64,000 nt of DNA from NCBI RefSeq assembly GCF_000283155.1, contig NW_004454197.1:11477027-11541026 (forward strand). Direction: 5' to 3'. Below, piece after piece: positions 12,645 to 24,122 of this stretch (position 1 is its first letter; every line of letters begins with the position of its first letter). This DNA comes from Ceratotherium simum simum. Taxonomy: Eukaryota; Chordata; Mammalia; Perissodactyla; Rhinocerotidae. Both the position numbers and the translations under genes were made by a program. The notes under the pieces were generated by a model, which ran no database searches, had not been told where the DNA came from, and saw only the letters and a list, made by a program, of their open reading frames with translations.

Positions 12645-13300
12645 CAGACAACAGCATATTCTTTTATTTCCCAAAACTTTTTATTTTGAAAATTTTTAAA
12701 TCTACAGGAAAGCTGAAAGAATAGTACAATGGATACCCTATGTCCTTCACCTAGACGCATCAACCGTAAAATATGCCAAATTTGCCAAATCTGTCTCTTT
12801 CTCTGATACACACACACACACACACATATTTTTCTTTTCCTTGTTATTTTTCTTTTCCTGCCTGAACCATTTGAAAATAAGTTGCAGACATTATGCATGT
12901 TACCCTAAATATTTCTGTATGCATTTTCTAAGAATAAGGACATTCCCCTATATAACTATGGTGTCATTTTCACATCTAAGAAAATTAACCAAAGTACTGA
13001 CATTATCCTGCTGAAAGAAAATCTTGTGTTGATCATTTTTGATTTTGCCTTTATGAGGGTAAAATAACGACAGATTGACATGGACAATTCTGAGAAAAAA
13101 GAAAAAAAAATAAGAAAATTAACCATAACTCTGTAATCATCTAATACACAGATGATATTCAAATTTCCCAGTTGTCTCAAAAGCACAGTTTATAGCTGCT
13201 TATTTTTCCTAGCAGGGTCCATCAAGCTTTACATATTACATTTGGTTGTTATGCCTCTTTAACTCTAAAAGAGTCCTCCCACATTTTTCTGTTTTTCACA
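12645..13300 (-). repeat. Probable L1M 3' region, minus orientation
   Basis: Order of 'GAAAGAATAGTACAATGGAT', 'CCTTCACCTAGACGCATCAA', 'GAACCATTTGAAAATAAGTT' and 'TTGGTTGTTATGCCTCTTTA' matches a long, common mammalian repeat that I recall as the complement of an L1M 3'UTR. Class is fairly safe, name is not. Contains a CA microsatellite. Confidence 0.5.
12808..12826. repeat. (CA)n microsatellite
   Basis: About 9 CA units within the L1-like repeat. Confidence 0.9.
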
Positions 13301-14129
13301 GCGAACAAAAGTGAGGGGTTCAAAGTTCAAATTTTCCTCGAAAAACTCTTAGTATTATCCTGATTTAGTGGAATAATTTTTTCAAAGGTATTATCAAAGT
13401 TCACTAGGTAAAAGATTCTAGTCTCTGTGCCTGTGAGTTAGATTTGGGATGACAATGGCTATCAGAGGTACGGGAGGGCCTCTGAGGCCAAGAAAGGAGG
13501 ATGGTGACTCACTGAGTGGCCACAAGAACTATGCTGGTAAGCAGAATCCTAAGTCACACAGCTATTTGAAAAGAAGACCTTTGCTCTTGGAGAACAGACA
13601 TCAATGAATCTTGGGGTATGAATCACTTGAGCGTGTCTTTCACAAATTGGGTGTGTGACTCTACTTACAAGTGCTAATTACACAGCCAATCATACACAAG
13701 CATTATACCTTAGTCGGCCTAAGCCTAATTCAAAACCAAAGCCCTGAAGCCAAAGATATTATTAAGACTCCTTGTAACTGCAACCACTACTAGTTATTCA
13801 CATATTACCTGAATACTGTGAATCCAACAGGAGTTCCCTGCTATGTAAAAAAGATAGGCTTCTTAAATGTGATAAACTGAGTTTTCGTAAGCAAACACAA
13901 AAAGACGCACAATCTCAGCACTAGGATGACCAAGGGGTGATATTTCATCACCTATGCAAAAGTGACATGGAAGATAGATATAAAATATTCCAAAATACAG
14001 CAAGCACCAAAAGTAACTGTCAGCATGGGGTGCTTGCTGTCATGATAAGGGGTGTCTATGAGACAGTGACTTGAGATGGTGACTCCTTTTCCTCAGTGTC
14101 CTGTCTCACATACTTTTTTCTTCTCAGGC
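13301..14129. other. Unassigned intron sequence
   Basis: No ORF, splice-bounded exon or repeat recognised. Confidence 0.45.
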
Positions 14130-15215
14130 TATTCATTCTGACAATTTTATCTATTCCTAGGGCCTCTTTTACTGTCTATATGCTACCAACTCCAAAATTT
14201 CTATCTTTCTATCTCTAGCTTAGACAGACTTCTCTCTAGAGATTCAGATACAACTGAATTCTGGACATCTCCAGCTGGGCCACCCACAAGTATCTCACAC
14301 TTGCATGTCCACCACCAGTCTCACCATTTTTCCCGCTAACCTGTCACCCCTCTTCTGTCGAAGAGAATGATGTCACTCTGTTGTCTAGGCCAGACCTCAC
14401 CTATCCTTGACCACTACAATCCATTTTAAGTAGCCACCAGCACTGTCATCAATCCCACCTCCTGTCCATCTCCCTGCAATCTGCTCGTTTCTCTCATCCC
14501 CAACACCACCTCTGTGGTCCAGGCTATCACCAAGCAGACTGCTGCAACAGCCTTCTAAGTGGTCTCCTCTCCGACTCCCCTCAACAAACCACAAAGTGGC
14601 CTTGGTAAAATAGAGCTCCAACTGTGTAATACCTGCTCTACATCTTCATTGATGTCTCAGTGCCCTTAGCATCAATGTGACTGCTCCTGGCCTCATCTCA
14701 CTATTCCCACCTGCACACTTCAAGTTCCAGCATAAGGAGTTTTTTTCAGTACCTCAAACATACCATGTACTCTTCTCTTCCCTAGGAATTTTTGCCTTGT
14801 ACTATTCTCTCTGCCCCAACACTCTCCTCCTCTATCTTCACCTAACTCCTACTTCTTAAGGACTCGTCTTTGACATCTCTTTTTCCAGAAAACCTTCCCT
14901 GTCCCCATCAGACAGGGTCAGGGCACTTCTCTGGACCACGGCACTTAACAAACTGAACTGTATAATTTTCTATTTTCCCTGCCAGCAGTGCACAGAGCAG
15001 GAAGAAGGAGATGGAAGCAAGGAGACCAATATGTAGGCTGCTGCAGCAGCAGAGATGATGAGGGCCTGCCCTACTGTTGCAGTGTGGGGACTTACAGAAG
15101 CACATGGCCTGGGAGAGATTTAGGCAGCACAGAGGGTTATGCCACATTTATGCTTGATGCCTGACACAGCACCCATCATGTAATAGGTGCTTAATAAATA
15201 TTTGTTCAAAGAATT
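14130..15215 (+). repeat. Long L2 3' segment
   Basis: The pyrimidine-rich L2 3'UTR can be followed for about 1 kb: 'CAGACTGCTGCAACAGCCTT', 'AAAATAGAGCTCCAACTGTG', 'CTTAAGGACTCGTCTTTGAC', 'AACCTTCCCTGTCCCC' and terminal 'GGTGCTTAATAAATATTTGT'. An unmatched stretch at 14985..15145 may be a small insertion. The open frames here are by-products of the base bias. Confidence 0.75.
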
Positions 15216-15424
15216 AATATATTAATGAAGACACAAGATAAAGACATAAGGAAGCAAAAAGAAGAACATTTGAATCCAGCTCAGTATAGACTCACTAAGG
15301 GCTGTGGGAAAATGCAGACACAGAGGGAGTGGAGCTGGGCGAGGTTCATTAGGAGGGACATGTCATTTGAAGAGATAGAGCCCAGTGGCTGGCTGAGCAG
15401 CCTGCAAAGAGCAAGCAAGAAAAG

Positions 15425-15660
15425 AGCACGTGTGCAGGTTGGGTCTGAATAACTGTTCTACCACTCGCCAACCGCCAACTGGGGAAACCTGGGCAACTCA
15501 CCCAAATTTTCTGTGCCTCACCTATAAAACAAAGATGACAATGATAGTACCAACCTCATAATGCTCATATGAGGATCAAATGAATTCACTGAGTTAATAT
15601 TTGTAAAGCCCTTAGAAGAACAGTGCCTTGCATAGAGTAAATATAAGTATATGCTATGTT
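15425..15660 (-). repeat. MIR SINE, minus orientation
   Basis: Complement of most of MIR: 'CCTGGGCAACTCACCC', 'TGTGCCTCACCTATAAAACA', 'GATAGTACCAACCTCATAAT', 'AAAGCCCTTAGAAGAACAGT' in the reverse-MIR order. Confidence 0.8.
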
Positions 15661-15945
15661 AAATTAAACAAAATCCTCAGTGGTAGCTAAAAAAATGGCC
15701 ACATGTAAAGTGAATAATTAATGGAAGATTGCATACCTTTACTCACTAGAGGGAGATGTATCCAGCACATTTATTGCAAAATGCCAAAAATGTTCATATC
15801 TAGAGTTTTACGTAATATTTACAACAGAATTGTTTTTATACATATACACACAATTCATAGTACACTGGGAAAACTGGAACTTCTGAGCTGCGTCAAACAA
15901 TGCAACACCTCATTCCCATCTCCAAACACATAAAAATACTGGATA
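15661..15945. other. Unassigned sequence, possibly L1-derived
   Basis: Phrases such as 'ATTGCAAAATGCCAAAAATG' resemble remote L1, but I cannot fix orientation or boundaries. Confidence 0.3.
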
Positions 15946-15949
15946 AAAC

Positions 15950-16500
15950 ATAGCAAAATAATTTTTAATATATAGCCAAGCTCAAAAGGAAGAAGGAAAA
16001 ATTCCTAGGGGCCAAGAGCAAGAAAAAAATTTAAAATCAGAGCATTAAACAAGAGGCTAAAGCTAAAGGAAAGAAAACTTGAATTATATGTTCAGAGATA
16101 AAAGGAAAAATTTAAAAACATAATGTGAAGACAGGAAATTATGGAAAAAAATTTATGCAATGAAAATATGTAGACATTAAAATCTCAATGACAGGACTAG
16201 ACCTGGCTGAGGGGAGAGTTAGTGAATAGAAAGAGAACCCTGAAGAAATCACCCCGAGTGCAGCACAGAGAAAAGAGAGAAAGCATGGCAGAAGACAGAA
16301 TGAGCTTTATGCCCAGAGAGGGAGAATGAAGAGAATGGGGGAGAGAAGATATTTGAAGAAATAATGGGTGAGAATTTTCCAAAAGTGAAGAAAGGTGTGG
16401 ATCCTCAAATTCAAAAATTGAAACAGACCACCTAAATCCAAAGCAGAAATGAGATAAACAAATACAAAAGCATAACTAACCACATCATAGATCAAAAAAG
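15950..16500 (+). mobile_element. L1/HAL1 ORF1-region fragment
   Basis: 'GAAGAAATAATGGGTGAGAA', 'TTTTCCAAAAGTGAAGAAAG' and 'GATCCTCAAATTCAAAAATT' follow the ORF1-region phrase common to L1M and HAL1. Highly decayed. Confidence 0.6.
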
Positions 16501-16554
16501 TTCTGGTTGCAATACACTGGGGAGGCTGTCATCAGAGCATTCACTGTGGTCTGT

Positions 16555-16665
16555 GACATGGCTCTTTCCTGTCTCCCTGCTACATTACAGGCTCCTTGAG
16601 GGCAGGAATCTTTCCAGTACATAATACAGTTAATATCTGTTTGATGCATAAATGAATGAAAGAAT
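16555..16665 (+). repeat. L2 3'-end fragment
   Basis: 'GCTCCTTGAGGGCAGGAATC' followed by 'CAGTACATAATACAG' and 'AATGAATGAAAGAATAAATG' is the L2 terminal pattern. Confidence 0.65.
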
Positions 16666-16699
16666 AAATGTGTACATTTATATTCATGTGAAAGCATTT

Positions 16700-19489
16700 T
16701 TTAAGAGGAAACAAAATATTATGGAAAAAATATCACACAAATTCAAGTGATCATGGGTAAAGCATTTCTCTTTGGACTTGTTTCTTCATTTGTGTAAAAT
16801 AAAGGAGCCATCTTGATGACGTCAAATATAAAGCCACTAACAATTATTATAGCATACCATGACTATAGTATTCTTTTTTGGAATCTCTGCATTAAAAAAC
16901 AAATTTGGGTGGTTTTCTGCCTCCTAGTTGTTTAATTCACATTGAACAGCTGTAAGAGAATAGTGACAACCAACAAACCATAATCACTGAGTCCTGTAGT
17001 GGTACCAAGACAAATGTATTCATGCACCACCTTCACTTGATTTATATTCAACATACTAAAGCCAACTGCAAATGCTTTACTTACCATGTAACCAAACTAG
17101 ACTCTTGGTTTTACCCACATCACATGGACTCCTATCTAGCAAACTCTCACTAGACCAACATCACAAAGGTCAGCTACATTCTGTGCATTCTTCCATCACC
17201 GTACCTTAAATAAGTAAACAGCAAACGGTTACCAGTGCAAGACTTATGTGAGAATTGGTTGGGAAACGTAAGCTGCTAATATATAAAACAGCCAGAACCA
17301 ATACTGTTGGCTTTTGACTAAGAATATTTAAAATGGCAGAACCTCCAAGTCGTATATAATTTTATCTGCATTTAAGCTTCAAAATCTACGTATGCAAAAG
17401 AAAATGTAGCAGTTCAAACTGATCAACTTGTATTTAATGTTTGATAATAGCATGCTCTTTTTTTTTTATCTCTAGAAAAACATCTAAGCTTATTTCTTCA
17501 TTCTCAAAAAAAATAAGCCTTACAAGGCATAAAATAACCATTTAGAAAAGAATTAGTCATATTTGGTTCTTAAACAGCAAGCACGCTACAACTTTCTATG
17601 TGTGCGTGAGCAAAATAGGAAAAGCTCCCCGTATATTACAGTGATAGATTTGATTACCAGACAGGAAAAACATGCTTAGAAGCAGGTCTGAAAAAAATCA
17701 CTCCAGAGACTAAGGAAAGGTAAACAAATGACAAAAGAAATCCTGGTTTCTAGGTATAAGAATATTAATCTCTCGGCACTCTCACAGGTAAAGTAGATTG
17801 GTGATTCAAGAAGCCATACGAATGATCTCACAGAGGATGACGCCTAACCAAAGACAGTAATTTGGGATAGGTATATTTTAAAGATGCATATTCGTCTCTT
17901 CATTTAAACATACTTCTATGAAGAAACTAGGAATGGTCTAAAAGAGAACAACCAGAATGCTGAGAGACTCAAATTTGTAATACACAAACAAGGGATTTTT
18001 ATACTGCAGAATAAGACTGACAGTTTCTAGAAGAAAAAAGTAGGACTGTCAGTAAGTGAAAGCTACAGTTTGTTCTTATACTGGATCTCAAATCTCTGAT
18101 AACCCCCCAAAAAACAGAAGTGCCTTTGGAAGTAATGGGTCAGCACCATGGGAGGTGCCCTCACGGGGCCCTAAGAACAAGCTAGCCATGATGATACACA
18201 GCAGGGTCAAGCATTAAACTGGGAATTGGGCTATATGGCTCTGGAGATTCTGGGATGTTAAAATACAGATTGTTTTCTCTTATGTTAGGTTTTTATTATT
18301 TAAAAGGGAATAATTTATCTAGTAGAGAAAAGAGAATACTTATTAAGAGGTAAAAGTGTGGTGGTTATGCCTTCAAAATACTGTTATCACTTAAACAATT
18401 GTGAGGCCATCTTTTCAGAAGATGTCAGTTAAAGATGAGTCAAGCATTAGCTGCCAACATTCATATATTTTCATAGCAAATACAAATGTGTTTAGATGAT
18501 CATCATCCTGATGGTTCATGGTAAAATCCCCTTATTGACCTCAGAAGCAAGATGGTGAAGCGAATAGGACCAGAAACAGGACTGTTTGTAAATATATAAA
18601 AGAAAACAGCACTTTCATTTTCCATGGAGCTTACTGTTTAAATGTAAGCTAATCACTAAATTACCTTTTTGTTTATCGTCAAGGGACACCACAATGTAGA
18701 CTGGTTCTTTCAGTATCCACACAAATTTCATTTTAAAGGAGTAGAGGGAGAAGGTTAAAAAATGTATTTTCTGGATAACTTTGCAACTTGGGTTCCAAGT
18801 ATAATTAGGTTGCACTAATGCAATGCATTCACACTCAAAGCTTTCATTCGGAGATGAGGCATGGGGAGAACAGCAGAGGGCAGAGCATCCACCTTGCTTA
18901 TCCAGATAATGGCAAAAGTGATGTGGTTTTAGAGCCAGCAGCATCTTCCTAATTTAGCAAAGTCTGTAGCAGCAGTGCCAGCTTTTCCAACCATGGTAAA
19001 GATAGTGATTTTTTTCAGCAAAAGTGGCAATAGCAACTTTCTGATTTGTCACCTCCTGATCTTAGCGGAGCAGTCCAGGGGCGCTAGGAGTTAGACATTC
19101 CTGGAAACTCAGTGAAGGCCTGCTCCTCCAGCTCTTCCAGTTACTTTGGAAGCATCCACTTCCTTGCATTAAATTCTTCTCCTCAAACTAAATGGAAATG
19201 ATCGTGCTGCTTACAGTGGACCCTGGAACCCTGTTACTAACAGAGTTCACCTGTTAATAACAGGGTGAAATGGACATTATTCTGAGATGGAAAGTAATTT
19301 ATAAATATTGTCAAATGAAATGTGGATTTCTATATACTAATTTGATGGCCAGATACAAAATTATCTTTTACACTTTTTTAAATACACTTAAATAATTCTA
19401 CTTAAGTGCACAGAAGGATGTTTTAAAATAGGCCTAAGGATTCGCAAAGACATCAAACAATGGGGAAAGAGGACAGAAGAATATAAGAA
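16700..19489. other. Unassigned intron sequence
   Basis: About 2.8 kb without a nameable repeat or a splice-bounded open frame, the longest such block. Holds a full CRE octamer TGACGTCA at 16817..16824 and an imperfect inverted repeat at 19228..19266. Confidence 0.45.
19228..19266. repeat. Inverted repeat, 16-bp arms with one mismatch
   Basis: ACCCTGTTACTAACAG, 7-base spacer, CTGTTAATAACAGGGT. Fifteen of sixteen pairs. No known element attached. Confidence 0.85.
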
Positions 19490-21855
19490 AAATACAGATT
19501 AAAAAAATGTTGAAATTGTGTGAAAAAGAAAAGAGAACTGGGAAACAAATGAAGAAAAATCTCAGGATAATCAAATGGAAACATTTAAGATACTACAACC
19601 ATGCTGAAATTAAAAAAAAAAAAAATCTACAAAGATACCCATACCAATTGGTATCTTAAGTCAGTTTTATTTTTAAATAAATTTTTAGAAGTCCAATTTG
19701 GATCTTATGATCAAAAGTTGAATAGAGATATGGAAGATATAAAAAAAGGATCCAAATTAAATTTCCAGAGTTGAAAACTATACCACGTCTGAGATAAAAA
19801 AAAAAAAAATACACTAGATGGAATTAATGGCAGATTAGACATTGAAAAATAAAAGATTAACGAACTTATAAACATAGCAACTAGAATTATCCAAAAGAAA
19901 ACACAGAAAGAAAAAATAAAATTAAAAACAATTACAAACACAACACTGGACAACTTCAAGCCAGTTAATGTGTATAATGGAGTCCCCAAAGAAGGGAGCA
20001 GACAGACAAAATATTTGAAAAATACTCCAAATTCAATGAAAACTGTAAACCCACAGATCCACAAAGCTCAACAAACCCCAGACACAAGAAATGAAGGGGA
20101 AAAAAAAAAAGAAAAAAGCTAAAGCTGAAACAAGTCATTACTAGTCAACTCGCACCACAAGAAATGTTAAAGGAAGTCCTTCCTTTCCAGAAGGAAAATG
20201 ACAGACGGAAATATAGGTCTACTCAAACAGATGAAGAACACCAGAAATGGTAGTTACATAGGTAAACAGATATAATTCTTATTATTTTAATCTTTTTAAA
20301 AGGAAAAGTGTTTTAAAAATAATTATATTGTATTCTGGGGTTTACAACAAGAAAAATATATGACAACAATAGTATAAAGGCCAGAAGGGGAGAAGCGAAA
20401 GTGTACTATTGTAAGGTTCTTAAAGTATACTTAAGTAGTATAATATCACTTGAAGCTAGATTGACAAGTTAAAGATGTATACCACAAACCCTAAAACAAT
20501 AAAATTAATAAAATTAAAAAAACACTAAAATAAAAAACCACTGAAACAGTTATAGCTTATAAACCAACAAAGAAGAAAAAAATTAAATCTTAAAAAATTC
20601 TCAATTTTTAAAAAAGCTGAAAAGGGGAAAATAGAACAGATGGGACAAATAGAAAACAAATAGGAAGACTTAACCTAACCATATCAATAATCTCATTAGA
20701 TATAAATGGTCTAAATATCTAAATAAAGAGCAGATATTGTCAGACTGGATAAAAAGGACCTAACCATATGCTGCTTACATGAAGAGCACTTTAAATATAA
20801 AAGACACAAATAGGTTAAAAGTAGAAAGATGGAAGGGGTGATACCATACTAACACTAATCAAAAGAAAGCTGTAGTGCCTATATTATTATCAAAGTAGAC
20901 TTTAGAGCAAAGAATATCATCACCAGGGATAAAGATAATCATATCATAATAATAAGGGGGTTAATTTATCAAGAAGACCAAACATTCCCAAATGTTTATG
21001 CACCTAATAACAGAGCATCAAATACAGTAGCAAAATTGGTATAACTATAAGGAGAAACAGACAAATCCACAATTATAGTCAGCAACTTCACTATCACTCT
21101 TTCAACTGGACTACAAGGATATAGTAGACTTGAAAAACACTATCAATCAACTTGACCTGATTGACATTTATAGAACACTCCATTCAACAATAGCATAATA
21201 CACATTCTTCTAAAGTGCACACAGAACATTTACCAAAAGACCACATTCTGCACCATGAAACAAACTTTGATAAATTTAAAAGGATTTAAGTTATTCAAAA
21301 TATGTTTTCAGACCAAAATGCAATTAAATTAGAAATCAGTGAGAGCAAGATATCTGGAAAGTCCCAAAATTTTGGAAATTAAATAACACACTTAAAAATA
21401 ACCCACGGATGAAAGAAGAAATCAAAAGGGAAATTAGAAAGTATTTTGAACCGAATGAAAATGAAACTCAACATAGCAGAATTTGTGGGATGCCACGAAA
21501 GCAGAACTTGGGAAATTTATAATCACTAAATACCTAGGTTAGAAAATAAGAAAGGTCTCAAATAAATAACCTTGGCTTCTACCTTAAGAAGCTAGAAAAA
21601 GAAGAGCAAATTACACTCAAAGGAAACAGAGGAAAGGAAATAAATACGAAAGGAGAAACCAAAGAAATAGAAAATAGAATGAAAATAGAGAAAATCTATG
21701 AAACCAAAAGAACTCTTTTAGAAGATCAGTAAAACTGATAAACCTCTGGTCAAATGATCAGGAAATTAAAAAAAAGAGAAGACATAAATTACCAGTATCA
21801 AGAATGAAACTGATGTCATCACAACAGATTCTAAAGATATTAAAAGGCTAATAAG

Positions 21856-22212
21856 TGCTATCGGCTGAATGTTTGTGTCCCCCCAGAATTCACATTCATA
21901 TGTTGAAATCCTAATGCCCAATGTGTGGTATTAGGAGGTGGGGCATTAGGGAGGTGATTAGGTCATGAGGGTAGAGCCCTCTCGAATGGATTAACATCCC
22001 TATAAAAGAGGCCCTAGAGATATCCCTCACCCCTTCCGTCATGTGAGGATACAATGAGATGTCTTCAACCCAGAAGAGGGCCCTCACCCCATCTTGCCGG
22101 CACCCTGATCTGGGACTTCCAGCCTTCAGAACCGTTAGAAATAAATTTTTGTTGTTTATAAGCTATCTAGTCTGAGGTATTTTGTTATAGCAGCCCGGAA
22201 CGGACTAAGACA
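21856..22212 (+). mobile_element. MLT1A-type LTR inserted in L1
   Basis: Complete LTR from TGCTATCGGCTGAATG to GGACTAAGACA, with TATAAAAGAGGCCC and AAATAAATTTTTGTTG. The L1 text resumes directly on the other side; ATAAG before and ATAAAG after look like the target duplication. Confidence 0.9.
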
Positions 22213-22651
22213 ATAAAGGAACATTACAAACAATTTATGCCAATAAATTCAACAATGAACCAACCAATTCCATGAACAAACTATCAAAGTGCATTCAAGA
22301 AGAAACAGATCACTTGAATAGCCTTACATTAATTAAAGATATTGAAATTGTAGTTAAAAACCTTTTCACAAAACATTTCCACACCCAAATGGCTTCAATG
22401 GTTGATTCTACCAAAACTTAAGGAAGAAATAATAATACCAATTCTATGTAAACTCTCCTAAAATATTGAAGAGGAAATAATTCCCTAATCATTGATTGAG
22501 GGCCTTATAACATTATCCTTATAACAAAATCAGACAAAGGCATTATAATCAAAGAAAACTATGGACCAATATCCCTTTTGAACATAGATTCAAAAATTCG
22601 AGACAAAATTTTAGCAATTCAAATCCAACCATATACAAAAAGAATAATACA

Positions 22652-22899
22652 GGGCCAGCCTGGTGGTGTAGTGATTAAGTTCCCGCGCTCTGCTTTGGCA
22701 GCCCAGGGTTCACGAGTCTGGATGTCAGGCGCAGACCTACACACCACTCATCAAGCCATGCTGTGGCAGCGTCCCACATACAAAATAGAGGAAGACCGGC
22801 ACAGATGTTAGCTCAGCGACAATCTTCCTCAAGCAAAAAGAGGAAAATTGGCAACAGATGTTAGCTCTGGGCTAATCTTCCACACCAAAAAAAAAAAAA
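22652..22899 (+). mobile_element. ERE SINE (copy 1) inserted in L1
   Basis: Head GGGCCAGCCTGGTGGTGTAG, 'GCTCTGCTTTGGCAGCCCAG', body 'CAAGCCATGCTGTGGCAGCG', two TTAGCTC motifs and an 18-base A tail. Flanks AAAGAATAATAC / AAAGATAATATA look like a decayed target duplication. Pol III-derived, non-coding. Confidence 0.93.
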
Positions 22900-23001
22900 A
22901 AAAAGATAATATATCATAACCAAGTGTGGTTTATACCAGAAATGTAGGGTTGGTTTAATATTCAAAAAAATCAACCAGTGTACTTCACTACACTAACAAA
23001 G

Positions 23002-23552
23002 TGTGATGGTTAATTTTAAGTGTCAACTTGACTAGGCAAAAGGATGCCCAGAGAGCTGGTAAAACATTATTTCTGGGTGTGTCTGTGAGTGTTTCCAGAA
23101 CATATTAGCATTTAAATCAAAAGAAGATAACCCTCACCAATGCAAGTGGGCATCATCCAATCCACTGAGGGCCTGAATAGAACAAAAAGGTGGAGGAAGG
23201 GTGAACTTGCCCTGTTTGCTTGAGCTGGGACATCCATCTTCTATTGCCCTTGGATATCAGTGCTCCTGGTTTTCAGGCTTTCAAACTTGGGCCTTTGGAA
23301 CCAGACTGGGACTTATATCATCAGCTTCCCTGGTTCTTAGGCCTTTGGATTTGGACTGAATTACACCACCAGCATTCCTGGTTTTCCTGCTTGCATATAG
23401 CAGGTGGTAGGATTTCTTAGCCTCCATAATCCATGAGCCAATTCCTATAACAAATCTCCTCATCCATCTATCTATATATCTATCTATCTATATGTATAAA
23501 GATATGTAGAGAGATCCTATTGGTTCTGTTTCTCTGGAGATCCCTAACACAC
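23002..23552 (+). mobile_element. LTR of the TGTGATGGTTAATTTT type inserted in L1
   Basis: Head TGTGATGGTTAATTTTAAGT, 'GTCAACTTGACTAGGC', tail 'TTCTGTTTCTCTGGAGATCC' then CTAACACA. L1 text flanks both sides (ACTAACAAA before, ACAAAACAAAAAATAA after), with ACAAA as likely target duplication. I take it as an LTR from its TG/CA ends and AT-rich 3' part; family name not recalled. Holds an (ATCT)n tract at 23463..23492. Confidence 0.75.
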
Positions 23553-23591
23553 AAAACAAAAAATAAAAACCATATGATCATCTCAATAGAC

Positions 23592-24122
23592 TGAAAACTG
23601 CAAGAACTCTTGGCACATAATGACTCCATCCAAACCCCTGCACTAAGAGACTTCAACACACAATAGCATAGTTTCTAACTTCTCACAGCTATGTTCCTAG
23701 GATGATGACTCCAACGCTCCTAAGTTCCTGTCTGGGAAAATTCAAAGTTGCCAAAAAAAATTTACCGTTTGTTCTAGTCAACACGTGAAGATAGAACCCC
23801 TGTCTCCCAATCTCTGTGGGAGAGTAGGAGCCTAACTTCAATAAGCACCAGTTAGCAAACCCAGGTGGCTTAATCACACTAACCAAATTCCTTTCCAGCT
23901 TCTTATAAATTTCTACTTCGCTGACTCTGCTCAAGCCCCTACTCATTTCCCCATTTGTTCTTCCTCCCTGCTCCCTCATTCTCCTTTTAAAACATCCAGT
24001 CACCTCTACACAAAAAGAAGCAGAGTTCAGTTCACACTGCACTCTCTTCCCTATTGCAATATTTATTACTGAATAAAATCTGTTCTTATTGCTCTAACTA
24101 GTCTACAGCTTTCTCTTTGACA
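23592..24122 (+). mobile_element. Solo LTR, ERV1-like, inserted in L1
   Basis: Starts TGAAAACTGC and ends CTTTGACA; GAATAAAATCTGTTCTTATT near the 3' end is the polyadenylation region. L1 text 'ATCATCTCAATAGAC' stops at its left edge and continues 'AGAAAAAGCATTTGACAAAA' at its right edge, so the boundaries are firm. No retroviral genes remain. Confidence 0.75.

Noticed and set aside
19711..20064. 117-codon minus-strand frame with membrane-like composition
   Set aside because: Complement of A-rich L1 ORF1-region sequence; Phe runs come from poly-A.
22652..22760. tRNA gene
   Set aside because: The A- and B-box-like sequences belong to the ERE SINE head; no cloverleaf or anticodon arm.
23689..24042. 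117-codon minus-strand frame
   Set aside because: Lies entirely within a solo LTR in the antisense direction.
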